In this document: positions 41,287 to 51,748 of the stretch, one piece after another | Layout of the letters: each line of letters begins with the position of its first letter | Numbering within the stretch: position 1 is the stretch's first letter | NCBI RefSeq assembly: GCF_003859795.1 | Contig: NZ_RQYI01000004.1 | Location: 1 to 64,000, forward strand | DNA from: Alloprevotella sp. OH1205_COT-284 | GTDB taxonomy: Bacteria > Bacteroidota > Bacteroidia > Bacteroidales > Bacteroidaceae | Direction of reading: 5' to 3' | Length of the DNA stretch: 64,000 nt | Notes under the pieces: model-generated | Database searches by the model: none | What the model saw: the letters and a program-made list of their open reading frames with translations, nothing else | What the model was told of the DNA's origin: nothing | Translations under genes and position numbers: made by a program

Positions 41287-42438
41287 TTAACGGCCGATGA
41301 GTTCTTTGATGCCGTCCATGTCGAAAGATAAGGACACTCGCAATGTCTGATCAAGAGGATTGGAGGGAGTAGTGGCTACGACATAGCCGGCGTCGATGCT
41401 CAACACATTCATTTTGAAGCCGGCACCGACCGTGAAATATTTCCGATTGCCCTGCATCATACTTTCGTGGTGATAGCCGCCTCGGAGGGAGAAGGTGTCA
41501 TTATAGATATATTCTGCTCCAATGCTCCATTGCACCTCTTCCAACTCTCCCTTGAAGCCTCTTTCGCTGTCGCCAAAACTTTTGAATATGCCGGAAATGG
41601 GCGATTGGTCATAATAGTCTTTTCTGATACGCTCTTGGTAGTCCTCGTTGGTTTCTCCGTCCTTGCGAAGCGGAGGGGAAGGAACCAACAGTTTGTTGGC
41701 TTCGGCCGTGAATGCGAAACGGTTAAATTCGTCGATGGGTACCGTCAAGTTGGTGCCGACACGAAGGTTGGTGGGAATATAAAAGGAATAGTCGGAGCCA
41801 TAGTTGATTTTAGAACCGATGTTGCTGACATTCACTCCCCAAGCCCAGTTGCACTCACGATTGCCGATCAATATGTAGTTGTTCCAATAGGTGGAGAGAT
41901 CGACGGCAAAAGAAGAGCCCGGAGTAACATTGTCGTTATAACGGCCGGAAAGATCGGAATACATATAGCGCAAAGCCACTGCTGCCGAAAAGGTCTCGGA
42001 GAGCATTCGCGAGTAGGCCATATCGACGGCAAACTCATAGGGTTTCACGGAATAGCCCTCATTGCCGACGGCAACATCGCCGACGGTGAAGTATTTTACC
42101 GATCCCGATACGGCCTGATAGTCGCCCAAACGCATATATCCAACCGTGTTGATCAGCGCGATGCCCTCTGTGAGTTGGCGAAGCCATGGGGTGTAGTTCA
42201 GGGCGAAACCGGCACGAGAAATCGTAAAAGGATATTTCGCGGGATTCCAGTTTTGAGAATGTACGTCGGGATCGGTGGCTGCACCGAGATCTCCCATGGC
42301 CGCTCCTCTTGCATCGGCGGCAATGGTTTGAGATACCACAGCTGTTGTGACGGGGTTGAAACGGTCTTTAAGATCGTCGTCTGCCCAAACCACCATGGCG
42401 AAGGGCAAAAAGAAGAGCATCAAAAGATTTTTTTTCAT
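41287..42438 (-). CDS. porV: type IX secretion outer-membrane protein PorV
   Basis: A 383-residue outer-membrane beta-barrel of the PorV (LptO) family with signal peptide (MKKNLLMLFFLPFAMVVWA). The mature start TTAVVSQTIAADARGAAMGD and the strand-rich body are typical. PorV shuttles type IX secretion cargo from the translocon to the PorU attachment complex. Its gene lies 112 bases after porU, the usual pairing in Porphyromonas-like genomes. Confidence 0.92.
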   Translation of the reverse strand: MKKNLLMLFFLPFAMVVWADDDLKDRFNPVTTAVVSQTIAADARGAAMGDLGAATDPDVHSQNWNPAKYPFTISRAGFALNYTPWLRQLTEGIALINTVGYMRLGDYQAVSGSVKYFTVGDVAVGNEGYSVKPYEFAVDMAYSRMLSETFSAAVALRYMYSDLSGRYNDNVTPGSSFAVDLSTYWNNYILIGNRECNWAWGVNVSNIGSKINYGSDYSFYIPTNLRVGTNLTVPIDEFNRFAFTAEANKLLVPSPPLRKDGETNEDYQERIRKDYYDQSPISGIFKSFGDSERGFKGELEEVQWSIGAEYIYNDTFSLRGGYHHESMMQGNRKYFTVGAGFKMNVLSIDAGYVVATTPSNPLDQTLRVSLSFDMDGIKELIGR

Positions 42439-42550
42439 GGAGTGAAATGCTTATGTGGAAAAAGAAAGCTCGGCAGAAATACTTTTCGTGGAAAAAGCGC
42501 AAAGACAAGAAGACTTTTCGCGCTCACGGAAGAGACCGAGGGATGTCAGA

Positions 42551-45500
42551 CTATTTTTGAGAAATAATGAGTTTATGGGTAGGTGTTTCTTGTTTGCCTT
42601 TTTCAGTGCTGATGACGGCTCGATAGAGATAAACTCCGTCTTGAAGGCGGTTGTGACGGAAATCATGAAGATTCCAATTTTCAACGTGTTGTCTGCTTCC
42701 GGGCGGAACAACACTTGAACTTGTCCACACTGTCTGTCCGTTGAGGTCGTAGACTTCCAGTTTGATGTGTGTTTCTCTTTCGGAGTCGGGAGTGATTTGA
42801 GTGACGAAATGGGTTGAGTAAACAGCGGGATTTTGCGTGACGACAATGTCGTTTTCGGGTAATCCGGAATCGCGCACGATAAAACGAAGCTGTCGAGTGG
42901 TAGAATTGTTGTTGATGTCCCAAACCCGGAAGTTCAAAACATGTTCGCCAAGACTGAGATCGGAAAGAGGATAGATCACTTTACCCGATTGATAAGATCC
43001 CAGATCATAAACGAAATGATCGTTGAGTTTTACGATATTCGTCATGTCGTTGTCAATGATCAACTCCATGTCGTGCACCAAGCTTGTTTGCGCCATGTTG
43101 ATGCCGCTGTCATCGGAAATTTCGGCCACAAAAGTAGGCGAAGCACCTACAACGGCTCTGTCCGGAGTGTCTGCATGGTCAAGATAAATCAATACCTTGG
43201 GTGGAATGGTGTCGAGCTCTTCTTTTAAGGCCGTGCCTTTCAAATGAAAAGCATCGCTGAAACCATTGCATTCTTTCTGGCGGTCGTTGCTCACAGCGTA
43301 GAAGCTGATGCGTGCAGATTCTTCGCTGTAACTGATGTCGCGGGGAATGCTGACCATAAATTCGAAGCGGCCGGCTTTTATCGTAGTGCTACCCTTAAAT
43401 ACGCTGCGGGATTGTTCGCGATAAGTCATTTTGGGAGAGCCTCCGTTTCCCTTGCTGGTAATGGTCTCTGCGCAGTCGTAGATTTCGGCCATGATCGTGC
43501 CTTCAAAGTTTTTATCGACCATTTCCGAACTGCGATCGTCGGCAACATAACCGCTGAAACGTACCACACTGCCGGCCGACAAGCGGACATTGGAGGTAGA
43601 TGTCAAGGCTTTTCCATTGATGCTGTCGAGCACAACGCTGCCTGTCGGAATGCTCAATTCAAGAGCCGGATCGCCGAAATAAACGTATTTCAGTTTGTTC
43701 ATCGTGGGATCGTAGAGCGTATTGCGTCCCGTTTTGGGAGTGACAAGATGCACTTTCGCCAAGCGCAATGCTTCGCCCATCGTGATGCGACGCCCGTGTT
43801 GATCTTTCCCGATGACATATTGGGAAAACATCTGATTGATCGCACTGTTTTGTGAGGCATACACAGCTCTCGTTGCACACATGAAAGCTATGCTGCCTGC
43901 TCCCGGCAGTAGCAGAGAGTTTTCTGCCAAATTCTCTTCTTTGGAGTCGAAAGGATAGATCTCGCAGGAGGCCAACACCCACAAGGCTAAATTAGACGAA
44001 TAGGTGTCTTTGAAATCGTTGATTTGAAGAGATTTTTCATGAGAAATTTGATGAGGTGCGCCATGGCCGCTGTAATTGAACATCAGTGCTCCCGACCTCA
44101 TCAGTGACTTGACGCGCTCCGTCACGGCCGGATAGGTGTTTCCGGTGGCTCCCGATTCACGCGTATAACGATCCCAATAAACTTTTTGGATATTGAAACG
44201 ATTGCTGCCATGATTGATGAGCACTTCGGAAATCTTTTCGGCATCTTGTGCATGTTCGTTGGCATCACCGTCATCGCCGAGCAGCACGATGCTGTTTTTC
44301 CATGAACCGGTATTTTTATTGGACATGTATTGCTCGACCTTGTCCACCAACACACGAGCTTCCTCCTCGGTTACACAAACCAAACGACCTACGGCGATGT
44401 CCATCTTTTCGCGACGAATGCTTCTGCCCTCATCGTCATCGAGCATGGCATAGAAATCGTCGGTGACATAACTATTGACCGTACCAATACTTTGAGCGGA
44501 GGCATCGACCTCATAAGCCAACAAATAGTCGTCGGGGGAAAGGTTTGACCATGCCGAGGTTATAAAGCGATTGTCCCAAGGGCTTTTGCCCATCAATAAA
44601 AGATATTTCGGTGCATCTTCAATCGTTTCCGCACGGTCATAAAGCATCTTCAAATATCGACGATAGGCATTGGCGTCGGGAGTTCCCGATGAAAACTCGT
44701 TGTATAATTGTTTGGCCGATACGACTTTCACTTTCAATCCGCTCCGCTTTCGATGCAGCTCCCCCAAACGCTCGGCCTGCTTCATCAGTTTGCCGCTTGA
44801 CGGCACGATGATCACATAGTCGATGTCGGTATCGGCATGTAAGTTTTGCTGGGTGACATGTTCAACAAACTCAGGGAGAGGATATTGTGCTTGGGCATCG
44901 AATGCGACAAAACGGCGTTGTGGCGTGTCGGTGGTGAAAAGACTTGTTGCGCCTTCGGAAACGATCGGAAGTTCCGCCGTCAGACTGCCTTTTTGTCCAA
45001 GCCTCCAAACTTTTGTGTGGGCGTTGGTATTCGCCAAACGCAGTGTTGTTTCTCCTTCGCCCAAAGGAGAAAACGCATAAGGGGTTGCCGAAACGGAAAG
45101 GCGGCGAGGATAGTTCACCCGAATATAATCTAAGCGAGCTTCATTTCCGCGAGTGGTGCGAAAATTGAAAGTCAAATGCTCCGTAGATGTTCGATGACTC
45201 AGGTTTATGGTTTGTGCTTTTGCGCTCTCAATGATCGTATTGATTGCTCCTAGCGTGAAACGAGTTTCTTGCTCGCCGTTCACATCTACTTCAACAGCCG
45301 TGGGCGTTTGTACCGAAGCGGCAGAAAAAGACAAATTGACAGAGGTTTCGGCATATCCGTCGGTCAAAGCCAAATCGGGAAGGGTAAGGCGGAAAGCACG
45401 AGCATTGCCGGCTTCAAAATTGTAGGAATCGAAGAGGCGACGTCCACCTTCATACCAGCCTGCTTTGTCTTCCTCCAAGCGAACGGCATAAGGTATGCTT

Positions 45501-46363
45501 TCGCGAACGGTTGCGCTCTTGTCCGATAAAGGAAGCGTTTGAACACGAAGAGGGGTGTCGCCCTCCGTGATGAAATAGTAAGAATACAGGGAATAGTAAT
45601 TCTCGACATGTTTCCAATGCTGAGAGGTCGAATTGTAATCCCAGCGAGTTGTACCTTCTGCCCAAAAGAGCAGACCGGCATCACGTCTGAGTGTGGGAAC
45701 TTCCACCAAATCATCAGGTGTAGCTGTTGAAAGTTCTGATTCTAAGGGCGTAGAAAAATCGAAATGTTCATCTTGTATTCTTCCTCCATATCCATAGACC
45801 TTAACTTTGTCAAGTTCGGAAAATCCCATTTTGGCCAAGAAGTCCGGTGTTAATTCATAGATACCCTCGTTGCGCACACGGATCTTCACCCATTTGCCCG
45901 AGCTTAATTTTGAACTATTTGCCCAGCGTTCTGCTTTTTGCTCACGAGGTGCAGATTTCGTTCGTAACAAAGAGGGGGTTATTTTCAATTTGCAAGAAGT
46001 CAAACGCACCCATTCATCGTTTCTTTTCACAATGGGACAGAAACTGACTGTCAAGAAACGCTCCTTTCGACTGGTGGAATACTCTTTTTCCAATTCATAG
46101 CCGCCGTGTGTCTTTCCTTTTTTTTGCATCTCGGATAAGAGCTTTTTCTCTGATGCTGTAAGGGGAGCGTATTCCGGATAGATAAGTTCGACATTGAAGG
46201 CTTCGATTGTTGTCACTCCCAAGTTGATTTGTTCGCTAAACACCGGGATATGATCGACTACTTCGTAATCGCCGACATTGATATGTATAAATTCTCTGTT
46301 TTGAGCTTGTAAAGACAAAGCTGCAAAAACAAACAAAAAGAGAGAAAATAATTTGCGTTTCAT
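42551..46363 (-). CDS. porU: type IX secretion C-terminal signal peptidase (sortase) PorU
   Basis: A 1270-residue exported C25 (gingipain-type) cysteine protease. It has a signal peptide (MKRKLFSLFLFVFAALSLQA), a long N-terminal beta-rich part, and the catalytic dyad H767 in NYSGHGAPH and C800 in VLASCEIY. The C-terminal ~90 residues form a type A sorting-domain-like module (VYDLNGQTVW, DGVYLYRAVIS). PorU removes the C-terminal signal of secreted cargo and attaches it to anionic lipopolysaccharide. It precedes porV on the transcript and follows a FAH-family gene by 39 bases. Confidence 0.93.
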   Translation of the reverse strand: MKRKLFSLFLFVFAALSLQAQNREFIHINVGDYEVVDHIPVFSEQINLGVTTIEAFNVELIYPEYAPLTASEKKLLSEMQKKGKTHGGYELEKEYSTSRKERFLTVSFCPIVKRNDEWVRLTSCKLKITPSLLRTKSAPREQKAERWANSSKLSSGKWVKIRVRNEGIYELTPDFLAKMGFSELDKVKVYGYGGRIQDEHFDFSTPLESELSTATPDDLVEVPTLRRDAGLLFWAEGTTRWDYNSTSQHWKHVENYYSLYSYYFITEGDTPLRVQTLPLSDKSATVRESIPYAVRLEEDKAGWYEGGRRLFDSYNFEAGNARAFRLTLPDLALTDGYAETSVNLSFSAASVQTPTAVEVDVNGEQETRFTLGAINTIIESAKAQTINLSHRTSTEHLTFNFRTTRGNEARLDYIRVNYPRRLSVSATPYAFSPLGEGETTLRLANTNAHTKVWRLGQKGSLTAELPIVSEGATSLFTTDTPQRRFVAFDAQAQYPLPEFVEHVTQQNLHADTDIDYVIIVPSSGKLMKQAERLGELHRKRSGLKVKVVSAKQLYNEFSSGTPDANAYRRYLKMLYDRAETIEDAPKYLLLMGKSPWDNRFITSAWSNLSPDDYLLAYEVDASAQSIGTVNSYVTDDFYAMLDDDEGRSIRREKMDIAVGRLVCVTEEEARVLVDKVEQYMSNKNTGSWKNSIVLLGDDGDANEHAQDAEKISEVLINHGSNRFNIQKVYWDRYTRESGATGNTYPAVTERVKSLMRSGALMFNYSGHGAPHQISHEKSLQINDFKDTYSSNLALWVLASCEIYPFDSKEENLAENSLLLPGAGSIAFMCATRAVYASQNSAINQMFSQYVIGKDQHGRRITMGEALRLAKVHLVTPKTGRNTLYDPTMNKLKYVYFGDPALELSIPTGSVVLDSINGKALTSTSNVRLSAGSVVRFSGYVADDRSSEMVDKNFEGTIMAEIYDCAETITSKGNGGSPKMTYREQSRSVFKGSTTIKAGRFEFMVSIPRDISYSEESARISFYAVSNDRQKECNGFSDAFHLKGTALKEELDTIPPKVLIYLDHADTPDRAVVGASPTFVAEISDDSGINMAQTSLVHDMELIIDNDMTNIVKLNDHFVYDLGSYQSGKVIYPLSDLSLGEHVLNFRVWDINNNSTTRQLRFIVRDSGLPENDIVVTQNPAVYSTHFVTQITPDSERETHIKLEVYDLNGQTVWTSSSVVPPGSRQHVENWNLHDFRHNRLQDGVYLYRAVISTEKGKQETPTHKLIISQK

Positions 46364-46402
46364 GGATAAACGGAGTTGAGAAAGATACTGATCTCGACAA
46401 GA

Positions 46403-46999
46403 TCATTTCACATTGAAAGAGAGAACTTTTTCTTCGTTGAGAAAAGCCTCTACCCTACTATTCATAGTGATAGGAAGGGGGACAACCGGCGCACCGGTAA
46501 GCAACAGATCACCTCTTCGTAAAGTGTGGAACCGACTGACGTCTGCGATGATTTCATCAACGCTTTGCAGCATGTTGGCAGTGTTGCCTTTCATCACAGG
46601 CTTGCCGTCTACGGACAAAGAAAAGGCTTGATGTTGCACTTCGTCAGAGGAGAGCGATAAAAAATCACCGATAGGTACGGAAGAGTCAAAGCCCATGGCT
46701 GACGACCACGGTAAACCGTTCTTTTGAGCCAATTCCAACATAGAGGGAGAAAAGAAGTGAGGAACAACCGTTGCCGCATCGTAATAGCGATTTGCGAAGC
46801 GTCTTCCGATGTTTCGTCCCAAACGACTTATTCTTACCGCAAAATGCACCTCTATTAGACAAGGAACTGCATAATCCGGAATAAAAAAGGGCTTTCCGTT
46901 TTTGAGTTGCGCCGTTTCCGGAAGCGTGTAGCTCCCACTCTTTTCTATATGATTAAACGAAGCAAGGGGATAATTATTGTAGAGAGCAATAATTGTCAT
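46403..46999 (-). CDS. fumarylacetoacetate hydrolase family protein
   Basis: A 198-residue protein covering only the FAH catalytic core (PCLIEVHFAVRISRLGRNI, AMGFDSSVPIGDF, LLTGAPVVPL). Members cleave or decarboxylate beta-diketo acids with a divalent metal. It is shorter than typical FAH-domain enzymes of about 205-280 residues. I take the ATG at 46999 (MTIIALYNNYP). It lies directly upstream of porU; no functional link is obvious. Confidence 0.85.
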   Translation of the reverse strand: MTIIALYNNYPLASFNHIEKSGSYTLPETAQLKNGKPFFIPDYAVPCLIEVHFAVRISRLGRNIGRRFANRYYDAATVVPHFFSPSMLELAQKNGLPWSSAMGFDSSVPIGDFLSLSSDEVQHQAFSLSVDGKPVMKGNTANMLQSVDEIIADVSRFHTLRRGDLLLTGAPVVPLPITMNSRVEAFLNEEKVLSFNVK

Positions 47000-47025
47000 G
47001 GTGTAAGAGAAACTGATGATAGTTA

Positions 47026-47063
47026 AAACTCTCTCACCCTTCAAAAAGAGGACGAGAGAGTTT
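47026..47063 (-). terminator. possible terminator after asnS
   Basis: On the minus strand a perfect 10-base-pair stem AAACTCTCTC/GAGAGAGTTT (47063-47054 with 47035-47026) followed by TTAAC. It lies just after the asnS stop; the T-tract is short, so strength is uncertain. Confidence 0.5.
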
Positions 47064-47089
47064 CTGTAAGCGACATATCCGGTTTATGC

Positions 47090-48484
47090 CTAAAACTCTG
47101 CACTGTTGGGAGTGCGAGGGAATGGAATGACGTCGCGAATGTTTTGCATGCCTGTCACAAAAAGAATGAGACGTTCAAAACCCAATCCGAATCCGCCATG
47201 AGGACAAGTGCCGAACTTGCGCGTATCCAAATACCACGACATATCTTCGGGATGAATGTTGAAACGCGCCATACCGTCAATGAGTTTATCGTGATCTTCC
47301 TCACGAATGGAGCCTCCGATGATTTCTCCGATTTGTGGGAACAATACGTCTGTTCCTTGAACGGTTTTTCCATCTGCGTTCAGCTTCATGTAAAAGGCTT
47401 TGATCTCTTTGGGGTAATCTGTCATAATGACGGGCTTCTTAAAGTATTCTTCCACAAGATAACGTTCGTGCTCGGAAGCCAAATCGCATCCCCAATAAAC
47501 GGGGAATTCAAACTTTTTACCCGCTGAAATTGCCTTTTCAAGAAGAGAGATACCTTCTGTGTAAGTCAAACGGACGAAAGAGGTGTCTACGACAGAATGC
47601 AAACGATCCAACAACGTATTGTCGACCATTTTATTCAAAAATTCGAGATCGTCCTTGCAGTTATCCAGTGCCCAACGTACACAATATTTAATGAAGTCTT
47701 CTTCTAAATCCATCAAATCGTCGAGGTCTATGAAAGCCACTTCCGGTTCGATCATCCAAAATTCGGCCAAGTGTCGAGGGGTGTTGGAGTTTTCGGCACG
47801 GAAAGTGGGGCCGAATGTGTAAATGGCTCCCAAAGCCGTTGCTCCCAACTCTCCTTCAAGTTGTCCGGAAACGGTGAGATTGGTGGGTTTTCCGAAGAAA
47901 TCATCACTATAATCTATTTTTCCGGCTTCGTCCTTTTTTAGGTTGGCAAGATTTTGTGTGGTCACTTGGAACATCTGCCCGGCACCTTCGGCATCGCTAC
48001 CCGTGATGATGGGGCTGTGGAAATAAAAGAATCCGTGCTCATGAAAATAGCTGTGGATAGCCATAGCCATGTTGTGGCGAATGCGAAAAACGGCTCCAAA
48101 CGTATTGGTTCGCAATCGAAGATGAGCATGCTGACGCATATATTCAAAAGTCTGGCCTTTCTTCTGCATCGGAAAATCACTGCCGCACGTTCCCAATACT
48201 TGGATAGAGGTTGCTTGTACTTCCGCTGCTTGTCCGGCTCCTTGGCTTTCCACCAATTGTCCTTCTACGCTTAAACAAGCTCCCGTTGTAATCAATTTGA
48301 GCATCTCGGCGTCAAATTTCTCAACATCGGCCACAATCTGCACATTTTTAATCGTGGAGCCATCGTTGAGAGCTATAAAGTTTACACTTTTGCTGCCACG
48401 ACGTGTGCGTACCCAACCTTTGACGCAAACTTCTGCTCCAAAGTCAGTACGTTCCAAGAGTTCTTTTATCTTTGTTCTTTCCAT
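47090..48484 (-). CDS. asnS: asparaginyl-tRNA synthetase
   Basis: A 464-residue class II synthetase for tRNA-Asn. It has the N-terminal OB fold ([20 protein letters not shown]), motif 2 with [19 protein letters not shown] (the Asn-type NTPRHL signature) and motif 3 ([19 protein letters not shown]). It begins 18 bases after rluB on the same strand, so both are probably co-transcribed. Confidence 0.96.
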   Translation of the reverse strand: MERTKIKELLERTDFGAEVCVKGWVRTRRGSKSVNFIALNDGSTIKNVQIVADVEKFDAEMLKLITTGACLSVEGQLVESQGAGQAAEVQATSIQVLGTCGSDFPMQKKGQTFEYMRQHAHLRLRTNTFGAVFRIRHNMAMAIHSYFHEHGFFYFHSPIITGSDAEGAGQMFQVTTQNLANLKKDEAGKIDYSDDFFGKPTNLTVSGQLEGELGATALGAIYTFGPTFRAENSNTPRHLAEFWMIEPEVAFIDLDDLMDLEEDFIKYCVRWALDNCKDDLEFLNKMVDNTLLDRLHSVVDTSFVRLTYTEGISLLEKAISAGKKFEFPVYWGCDLASEHERYLVEEYFKKPVIMTDYPKEIKAFYMKLNADGKTVQGTDVLFPQIGEIIGGSIREEDHDKLIDGMARFNIHPEDMSWYLDTRKFGTCPHGGFGLGFERLILFVTGMQNIRDVIPFPRTPNSAEF

Positions 48485-48502
48485 AATGGTTGTGTATGTG
48501 TT

Positions 48503-49834
48503 TTATTCAAATGCTCCCATTCGAAGCATACGAACTTCTTCTTCGGTAAGATAACGCCAATCGCCACGCTTCACGTTTTTCTTCGTCAATCCGGCGAAAT
48601 AAACGCGATCGAGCTTCACGACATTGTAACCAAGACTGGCAAAAATACGGCGTACGATGCGATTTTTTCCGGAGTGGATTTCTATGCCTACTTGTTTCTT
48701 GTCGGTTTCGCTGGCATAGTCTACGGCATCTGCCTGAATGTCCCCGTCTTCAAGAGTGATTCCCTCAGCTATTTGACGCAGATCGGAGGCGGAAACATTG
48801 CGATCCAAGAAAACGTGGTAAATCTTCTTCTTCAAGAATTTGGGATGGGTGAGCTTAGAAGCCATTTCGCCGTCGTTGGTCAAGAGCAATACACCGGTGG
48901 TGTTGCGATCCAAACGTCCAACGGGATAGATGCGCTCCATGCAGGCATTGCGCACGAGATCCATTACCGTTTTACGGTTTTGAGGATCCTCGCTCGTAGT
49001 TACATATCCCTTGGGCTTATTGAGCAGTACGTAGATTTTCTTTTCGGCCTTGACCAACTGTTCATGGAATAAAACGGTGTCACTACGCAACACTTTATGT
49101 CCTAATTCCGTGATGATTTCTCCATTGACCGTAACCACTCCTGCTTCTATATATTTGTCGGCATCGCGACGAGAACATACGCCGGCATTGGCCAAAAATT
49201 TATTGAGACGAATAGGCTGATTGGGGTCGTAGGCCTCTTCTTTATAGTCTATACGACGCTTTCCCGCATCAAATTTCCGTTGATCGTATCTTTTTTTGTA
49301 TCCGGAGCGAGAACGATCGAAACCGCCCTGCGAAGGACGAGAATAAGCGTTGTCGCCATATTGACGATGGCCGAAACCGTCGGTCGCCCCTTCTTGATTG
49401 TAACGAGGCTGACGATTATATTGAGGACGATTGTAGCCATCTTGCTTGCGCATATATCCGGACGTATTCCCATAGTTTCTTTGATAGCCTTCCGAAGCAT
49501 AGCCTCCTTGTCGGCGATCGGCAAAACCATTGGTCTTGCGGTATTCTCGGCCATAGTTGCCGGAATGTCCATAGGCTTCGGAACGGTTCTCGCCGGTTTG
49601 ATATTGCATTCCTCTCGGAGTGCGATCATTATAGGAATACCCACCGCGGTTATAAGCATTGCCTTGTTTGTCGTTCCCGTAACCGCTTTTGTTATAGTAA
49701 GAAGAACGCTCGCCTCCGTGCCCTTCACGGGTGAAACGAGGACGAGATGTTTGGCCTTTTCCGCGGCCTCCATTAGACGAAGTGAATCCTTCTCGGCGGG
49801 CTCCGTCATTCTTGTGCTGATCGAAATCGCTCAT
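48503..49834 (-). CDS. rluB: RluB-type pseudouridine synthase with long disordered N-terminus
   Basis: A 443-residue protein. Residues 1 to about 205 are a low-complexity tract rich in Gly, Tyr, Arg, Asn and Gln (YNRGGYSYNDRTPRG, GYNRPQYNRQPRYN). From about 208 follows an S4 RNA-binding domain (IRLNKFLANAGVCSRRDADK) and the RsuA/RluB catalytic domain with Asp in PVGRLDRNTTGVLLL. RluB makes a pseudouridine in helix 80 of 23S rRNA. The catalytic part alone matches normal family length; the N-terminal tract is extra and common in Bacteroidetes. Confidence 0.9.
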   Translation of the reverse strand: MSDFDQHKNDGARREGFTSSNGGRGKGQTSRPRFTREGHGGERSSYYNKSGYGNDKQGNAYNRGGYSYNDRTPRGMQYQTGENRSEAYGHSGNYGREYRKTNGFADRRQGGYASEGYQRNYGNTSGYMRKQDGYNRPQYNRQPRYNQEGATDGFGHRQYGDNAYSRPSQGGFDRSRSGYKKRYDQRKFDAGKRRIDYKEEAYDPNQPIRLNKFLANAGVCSRRDADKYIEAGVVTVNGEIITELGHKVLRSDTVLFHEQLVKAEKKIYVLLNKPKGYVTTSEDPQNRKTVMDLVRNACMERIYPVGRLDRNTTGVLLLTNDGEMASKLTHPKFLKKKIYHVFLDRNVSASDLRQIAEGITLEDGDIQADAVDYASETDKKQVGIEIHSGKNRIVRRIFASLGYNVVKLDRVYFAGLTKKNVKRGDWRYLTEEEVRMLRMGAFE

Positions 49835-49906
49835 AATTTGTAATATAATATTAAGTAGAAATGTTTTTAATTTATTCTGCAAGTTCTGCCGACCGCAAGG
49901 TAAACA

Positions 49907-51253
49907 TCAAAGACCGGTATAGGTGGAAGGAGTTATCTTGCGTAATTCTTGTTTTATACTTTCGGGAACGTCCAATTCTTCGATGAATGTGGAAATTCCT
50001 TCTTCGGTGATAGCCGTGTTGGTGCGAGTAAGTGCTTTGAGGGCTTCGTATGGATTCGGATAAGCCTCACGGCGTAAAATCGTTTGTATGGCCTCCGCAC
50101 AGACCGCCCAATTGTTTTCCAAATCGGCTGCCAAAGTTTCTTCTCGAAGAAGAAGTTTGCCCAATCCCTTAATGGTCGAAGCAAAAGCGATAACGGCATG
50201 CCCCATCGGAACTCCGATATTGCGAATGACGGTCGAATCCGTCAAATCTCGTTGCAGGCGGCTGATGGGTAGTTTGGCACTAAGGTGTTCGAGTATGGCG
50301 TTGGCTATTCCGAGGTTACCTTCGGAGTTTTCAAAATCAATGGGATTGACTTTGTGCGGCATGGCACTCGAACCGACTTCTCCGGTTTTAATTTTTTGTT
50401 TGAAATACTCCATTGAAACATATTGCCAAAAATCTCTATCGACATCAATGAGAATTGTATGCAAACGTTTCATCGCGTCAAATACAGCCGCAAGATTGTC
50501 GTAATTGGAAATCTGTGTGGTGTATTCTTCTCTGACCAATCCCAACTTCTCCTCCACAAAACGCTTTCCGAAAACTTTCCAATCTATTTCGGGATAGGCC
50601 ACGCAGTGTGCATTGAAATTGCCCGTTGCTCCACCAAACTTGGCACTGATCGGACAAGCTTTGAGCTGTGATAACTGGGTTTCCAATCTATATGCAAACA
50701 CCTTGATCTCTTTTCCCAAACGAGTAGGAGACGCCGGCTGACCATGAGTTTTTGCAAGCATCGGAACATCTTTCCATTCTTCGGAGCGTTGATTCAAAGC
50801 CTCTATCACCTCTTGAAGCAATGGAATATACACATTTTCCAAACTGTCTTTCAACATTAATGGAAAAGAAGTGTTGTTGATATCCTGAGAAGTGAGCCCG
50901 AAATGAATAAACTCTTTATAAGCCTCCAAACCTCCGATCCGGTCAAATTGCTCTTTGATGAAATACTCAATGGCTTTTACATCGTGATTGGTGACATCCT
51001 CTATTTCTTTGATACGAACCGCATCTTGCTCCGAGAAGTTTTCATAAATGGCGCGTAAAACCGGAAATAAATTTGCGTCACAATTTTTCAGCTGCGGCAA
51101 AGGTAGTTCGCAGAGCATGATGAAGTATTCGATTTCGACACGCACGCGATATTTCATCAAAGCGTATTCGGAAAAGAAAGGAGCAAGCGATGCTGTTTTG
51201 CCGCGATAACGCCCATCAATGGGGGATACGGCCGTAAGAATGTCTAATTGCAT
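49907..51253 (-). CDS. purB: adenylosuccinate lyase
   Basis: A 448-residue enzyme that releases fumarate from SAICAR and adenylosuccinate, two steps of purine synthesis. It starts LTAVSPIDGRYRGK, typical of the long class, and has the flexible signature loop GSSAMPHKVNPIDFENSEGN. Length is normal. It lies 72 bases upstream of rluB. Confidence 0.96.
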   Translation of the reverse strand: MQLDILTAVSPIDGRYRGKTASLAPFFSEYALMKYRVRVEIEYFIMLCELPLPQLKNCDANLFPVLRAIYENFSEQDAVRIKEIEDVTNHDVKAIEYFIKEQFDRIGGLEAYKEFIHFGLTSQDINNTSFPLMLKDSLENVYIPLLQEVIEALNQRSEEWKDVPMLAKTHGQPASPTRLGKEIKVFAYRLETQLSQLKACPISAKFGGATGNFNAHCVAYPEIDWKVFGKRFVEEKLGLVREEYTTQISNYDNLAAVFDAMKRLHTILIDVDRDFWQYVSMEYFKQKIKTGEVGSSAMPHKVNPIDFENSEGNLGIANAILEHLSAKLPISRLQRDLTDSTVIRNIGVPMGHAVIAFASTIKGLGKLLLREETLAADLENNWAVCAEAIQTILRREAYPNPYEALKALTRTNTAITEEGISTFIEELDVPESIKQELRKITPSTYTGL

Positions 51254-51339
51254 GACCGGAATAACGATATGATATTATTGCAAATAAAGTATTTAGTGCG
51301 TTGAGGAATGCGAGAGACAGATGGTTTGCCGTCTTATCA

Positions 51340-51744
51340 TTATTTTAGCCGCCATCGACCGGCATGATAAATCATGGAAATCATGACGAGTTCGTGCGTT
51401 TGATTGTGATAGAAAACTCTCAGAAAGACATCAGCTTGTTTTCCGGTAGTCGTCAAATCCACTCTTTCGAGCGTTGCCTTAATGGCATGGCCTTTTTTCT
51501 CTTGACGTTCGTAGGCGTGCTGCTTATGAAGATCTGCCATTTGGCGACGATAGAAATCGGGCATATTATCACAAGAAAGCATTTCATTGACATAGGCCTC
51601 ATATTGCCCTGTCAAATAAAGATTGTAGATGCGCTCTACGTCCTCTTTTTGAGGCTCGTTTCCCACGGCAGACTTATCGGGAGAAGCCGTACAGCCACAA
51701 CACATTATTCCGACACAAGCGGAGAGAATAATGTTTTTATTCAT
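51340..51744 (-). CDS. small lipoprotein of unknown function
   Basis: A 134-residue protein with a short hydrophobic N-terminus and a cysteine cluster (IMCCGCTAS) that fits a lipoprotein signal. The mature part (KEDVERIYNLYLTGQYEAYVNEMLSC, then VDLTTTGKQADVFLRVFYHN) resembles small cystatin-like DUF4878 lipoproteins with a helix followed by a sheet. Function unknown. It lies 4 bases after der on the same strand, so the two genes are probably co-transcribed. Confidence 0.7.
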   Translation of the reverse strand: MNKNIILSACVGIMCCGCTASPDKSAVGNEPQKEDVERIYNLYLTGQYEAYVNEMLSCDNMPDFYRRQMADLHKQHAYERQEKKGHAIKATLERVDLTTTGKQADVFLRVFYHNQTHELVMISMIYHAGRWRLK

Positions 51745-51748
51745 CGCT

